Positions 5,474-7,986 of a stretch of 7,986 nucleotides of DNA are shown in pieces (the stretch's first letter is position 1; every line of letters starts with the position of its first letter). The notes under the pieces were generated by a model that saw only the letters and a list, made by a program, of their open reading frames with translations, was not told where the DNA came from and searched no databases. The stretch is from Thermohalobaculum sp039026295 (GTDB lineage Bacteria > Pseudomonadota > Alphaproteobacteria > Rhodobacterales > Rhodobacteraceae), in assembly GCA_039026295.1 (NCBI GenBank), contig JBCCMP010000236.1:1-7986 (forward strand). The letters are read 5' to 3'. The translations under genes and the position numbers were made by a program.

Positions 5474-7182
5474 AAGTCGATGGCGATCTGCTGGGCGAGA
5501 AATCGGCCGTATATTCTGCACTGGGAGAATGCCCCGGCCGTAAACCACAGGCCGGGCTGACCCGTTCGTGTCCACATGTTGGACATTTCCTGGTGATCGT
5601 TAAATCCCCACACCCGGCCTGCGCGGTCACGGACATCTGCACCGAAAAGCTGCTCCACCAGATGGCCCTGCGTCTCGTAACCCGTCGCCATGACGACAAG
5701 GTCCGAAGGCCTGTGTGATCCGTCGATCATCTTCACGCCGTCTGAAACGAAGGCGCCGATATTGTTGTACTGGATAAGATCGATCTCGCCGTTGATGATC
5801 AGTTCCGAACACCCGATGTTGAAATAGTAGCCGCCCCCACGGGTGCGATACTTCATCGGCCAGCCGGTGCCGTCCTCGCCATACTCCAACCGAAAGCCGG
5901 CGTTCTCCAGACCTTCCAGAGTCTTGCGATCAATCTCTTTCACCCGGTCGGTCACCAGCTTGTGGGATGCTTTGATAAGATCCAGCGGGAAAGAGGTGTT
6001 GATCAGATCCTGATCATCGATCGATTCAAAATCGCCAAGATAGAGCCCGTCGTAGATTTGAGCTGATGGCTCAACATTGACAACCATCGTGGGGCTCCGC
6101 TGCACCATGGTCACATCCGCGCCGTGCGCGTGAAGATGCTGAGAGATATCGTGGGACGACGTTCCAGTCCCCAGCACCATGACCGGCCGTCCCTGCCACT
6201 TGTCGCCCGTCTCGAAATCTGCAGCGTGGATCTTTTCGCCGTCAAAATCCTTCAGCGACGGAATGTCGGGGTACTTCGGAACCGCCGATGTAGACGCGGC
6301 CATGATGATATGGCGAACGCGCATTTGTCGGGTCTTCCCTGAGCGCGTCACCCGTACCGACCATGTGCGTGATGCATCGTCCCATTCAGCACCGTCGAAA
6401 TTGGTTTCCGTCCAGAAATTGATCTCCAACGCTTCCGTGTAGAACTCCAACCAGTTCGCGATCATGTCTTTCGGGATGTAACGGGGCCATGTTTTCGGAA
6501 ATGGAAGATACGGCATCTCGTTGACGCGGATCTGGTTGTGCAATTTCAGATTGTGGTAGCGCAGGCGCCAGTTGTCGCCGATGCGTTTTTCACGGTCGAC
6601 CACCAGTGCATCGATGTTCAGCGCGCGAAGCCGCGCGGCGATGGTCAGACCAGCATGTCCGCCGCCCACCACCAGAACGTCCGGGTCACGATCCTGGAAT
6701 GCGCGCGCTGCTTCCCGCTGATCATTCCAGTTCGGCGCACGAACGTCCTTGGCATAGGCCTCCTCTTCACGCGCGCCTTCGTCGTGCAGACGCTCCATCG
6801 ATGTCATGATGGTCCATGCGTGCTCTGGCCCGTCTGCCAGCAACCTGACCAACCCGGTGCACTGACCGAGGGTTGTCGTGAAGGTGAAGACGGCTTCGAT
6901 TACCTCTCTGCCGGCACGTTCGAGACGGACCGGCGGCAGCCGCGTCGGATGCAGGTCAAAGTCGGATGCACCTGCTTTCGCAAGCCCGGTTACCAGTGCG
7001 GACGGAACGATCGGGCCAGAGCATGTCCGCAATTCACCGGTCAGCGCCACAAGATCGCGCCAATGACAATCGGTCGAAAAAAGATCTGCGACAGCTTCGT
7101 TCGCGGAACCGACGGCCTCGTTGAACCGTGCCAGCCATGCCTCTGCCAGGAGGCGTTCTGAAGTCTCGTGTGCGTCAAGCAT
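5464..7182 (-). CDS. Flavin-containing monooxygenase with N-terminal NTF2/SnoaL-like domain
   Basis: This encodes a 572-residue NAD(P)H- and FAD-dependent monooxygenase, presumably cytosolic. Residues about 10-130 look like an NTF2/SnoaL-type cone domain. The FAD Rossmann motif GGGHAG is at 173-178, with the ribose-binding acidic residue at the end of strand 2 (D196) and GDNW at 202-205. The FMO signature FxGxxxHxxxF is at 313-323, the NADPH motif GTGTSS at 338-343 and the ATGY strand at 499-502. The stretch LKLHN (212-216) and the following PYLPFP resemble the YUCCA-type branch of FMOs. The substrate is unknown; indole-3-pyruvate, other keto acids, ketones, amines or sulfides are all possible. 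The ATG at 7182 is chosen because GAGG lies five bases upstream. The frame continues to an ATG at 7221 and a TTG at 7224, but these lack a ribosome site and overlap a likely promoter. It converges on the RTX gene with a 60-base gap. Confidence 0.88.
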   Translation of the reverse strand: MLDAHETSERLLAEAWLARFNEAVGSANEAVADLFSTDCHWRDLVALTGELRTCSGPIVPSALVTGLAKAGASDFDLHPTRLPPVRLERAGREVIEAVFTFTTTLGQCTGLVRLLADGPEHAWTIMTSMERLHDEGAREEEAYAKDVRAPNWNDQREAARAFQDRDPDVLVVGGGHAGLTIAARLRALNIDALVVDREKRIGDNWRLRYHNLKLHNQIRVNEMPYLPFPKTWPRYIPKDMIANWLEFYTEALEINFWTETNFDGAEWDDASRTWSVRVTRSGKTRQMRVRHIIMAASTSAVPKYPDIPSLKDFDGEKIHAADFETGDKWQGRPVMVLGTGTSSHDISQHLHAHGADVTMVQRSPTMVVNVEPSAQIYDGLYLGDFESIDDQDLINTSFPLDLIKASHKLVTDRVKEIDRKTLEGLENAGFRLEYGEDGTGWPMKYRTRGGGYYFNIGCSELIINGEIDLIQYNNIGAFVSDGVKMIDGSHRPSDLVVMATGYETQGHLVEQLFGADVRDRAGRVWGFNDHQEMSNMWTRTGQPGLWFTAGAFSQCRIYGRFLAQQIAIDLWA

Positions 7183-7219
7183 TGTGTCCTCGATGCTTGG
7201 CCAATTGCAGGTTGGCAGC

Positions 7220-7248
7220 ATCAAAGGCTAAATTCGGGACGCGAGCAA
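7220..7248 (-). promoter_or_regulatory. Candidate sigma70-type promoter for the monooxygenase gene
   Basis: Read on the minus strand, TTGCTC (7248-7243) is followed by exactly 17 bases and then TTTGAT (7225-7220). Transcription would start near 7213, giving a leader of about 30 bases before the ATG at 7182. The rest of the 139-base gap to the upstream ubiB-like gene shows no strong terminator or RNA element. The match is moderate and alphaproteobacterial promoters are loosely conserved. Confidence 0.3.
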
Positions 7249-7321
7249 TAAATTTGGGTTGGCGCTGACACAGAGTGCGCAAATCCAAATCGCGCGGATC
7301 TACCCACCTTTGGAGTGAAAA

Positions 7322-7986
7322 TCAGTCCACAAGGGAAAAGTAGACCAGAAGAGCGCCGACAATCGTGCCGACCGCGAGCCAACGCCATTTGGAACGGTCG
7401 GGCCGCTCTTCCACGGGGGCCAGATCACGTCTTGTTCGCGCTTCCTCGGTCAGCATCAGCAATTCCCTGGCAAGTCCGGGAAGGCGCGGTCCCAGACGGC
7501 TGAGGATGCGCGCGGTTTCCCCGAGATCACGGGCCAGAGCGGCCGGACCCAGGTGACCACGGATATAGTCTTCCACAACCGGGCGCGCGGCTTCGAATAT
7601 GTTGGCCTGCGGATCCAGCGTTCGGGCGACACCTTCGACGACGACCATGGTCCGCTGCAGGAGGATCAATTCGGTCCGCGTCTCCATGCCGAAACGCTCT
7701 GTTGTCTCCAACAAGTACGCCAGGACCTTTGCCATGGATATCGATGAGGCGTCCTGCCCGAAGATCGGCTCTCCTATCGCGCGCAGCGCCTGTGCGAACT
7801 GTTCGACATTTCGATCCGCCGGGACATAGCCGGCCTCGAAGTGCACTTCGGCGACACGCGTGTAATTGCGGGTCAGAAATCCGTGCAGGATTTCTGCATA
7901 GTGCCGTCGGGTGATCGGATCGAGCCGCCCCATAATGCCAAAATCCAGAAGGATCAGCGTGCCGTCTTCTCCGACTCGAAGATTGC
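7322..7986 (-). CDS. ubiB: UbiB/ABC1-family protein, C-terminal part (cut by right edge)
   Basis: The last 220 residues of an ABC1/UbiB atypical kinase-like protein are visible; the start is beyond the right edge. UbiB is a membrane-associated ATPase needed for ubiquinone biosynthesis, thought to help lipid intermediates reach the Ubi enzymes. The visible part opens with LILLDFGIMGRLDP, which holds the metal-binding DFG motif of the family. It continues with the typical HFEAGYVP, AQALRAIGEPIFG and LLQRTMVVVEGVARTLDP blocks. It ends with a hydrophobic membrane segment (about visible residues 201-219) after KWRW. The ATG at 7933 lies inside the DFG-IMG motif and is not the true start. In many alphaproteobacteria ubiB is followed by other housekeeping genes; here it is followed, 139 bases on, by the monooxygenase. 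A non-ubiquinone ABC1 paralogue is possible, but the sequence reads like the canonical form. Confidence 0.88.
   Translation of the reverse strand, partial: NLRVGEDGTLILLDFGIMGRLDPITRRHYAEILHGFLTRNYTRVAEVHFEAGYVPADRNVEQFAQALRAIGEPIFGQDASSISMAKVLAYLLETTERFGMETRTELILLQRTMVVVEGVARTLDPQANIFEAARPVVEDYIRGHLGPAALARDLGETARILSRLGPRLPGLARELLMLTEEARTRRDLAPVEERPDRSKWRWLAVGTIVGALLVYFSLVD

Noticed and set aside
6538..7161. Plus-strand open frame of 207 codons opposite the monooxygenase
   Set aside because: It lies antisense to the well-supported NTF2 and FAD domains, shows no known domain and has no promoter or ribosome site.
7322..7933. A separate 203-residue gene starting at the ATG at 7933
   Set aside because: The frame continues without a stop to the window edge and encodes the LILLDFGIMGRLDP motif of UbiB across that Met, so this is the C-terminus of a longer gene.

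Overview
The window looks like part of an alphaproteobacterial chromosome. The best fit is a marine Rhodobacterales or roseobacter-type organism, because the UbiB C-terminus, the AlkK/DmdB-type acyl-CoA ligase, the DMT transporter and the RTX protein all read like proteins of that group. This placement rests on remembered family resemblance, not on a search. No tRNA, rRNA, CRISPR array, insertion sequence or phage gene was seen.

Layout, left to right. (1) The N-terminal part of an AMP-forming acyl-CoA ligase lies on the minus strand and runs off the left edge. (2) A divergent ten-helix EamA/DMT exporter starts 114 bases away on the plus strand. (3) A strikingly AT-rich spacer follows, with two short perfect dyads. 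(4) A 1,249-residue plus-strand gene encodes a predicted type-I-secreted protein. It has a His-rich leader, a G8 domain, a long right-handed beta-helix region, a beta-rich domain, a Pro-rich linker repeat, nine in-register RTX nonapeptides and a serralysin-like C-terminus. (5) A convergent minus-strand gene encodes a flavin monooxygenase with an N-terminal NTF2/SnoaL-like domain. (6) Upstream of it on the same strand is the C-terminal 40% or so of a UbiB/ABC1-family atypical kinase, cut by the right edge.

The large secreted protein is the notable item. Its G8 domain plus beta-helix, and several local motifs, recall the animal hyaluronan-depolymerase family CEMIP/TMEM2, here joined to a bacterial calcium-binding RTX export tail. 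An extracellular polysaccharide-acting or polysaccharide-binding role is therefore plausible but unproven. All four of its cysteines fall within 20 residues, in a His/Cys-rich and acidic insert placed directly after the conserved GRYxLHxH-type strand. The insert looks like a metal-binding addition to the family core.

The genes do not form one obvious pathway. The ligase and transporter share a divergent region, the RTX gene has its own long leader, and the monooxygenase has a plausible promoter of its own. No type I secretion ABC transporter, membrane fusion protein or outer-membrane channel is present, so export of the RTX protein must rely on genes elsewhere.
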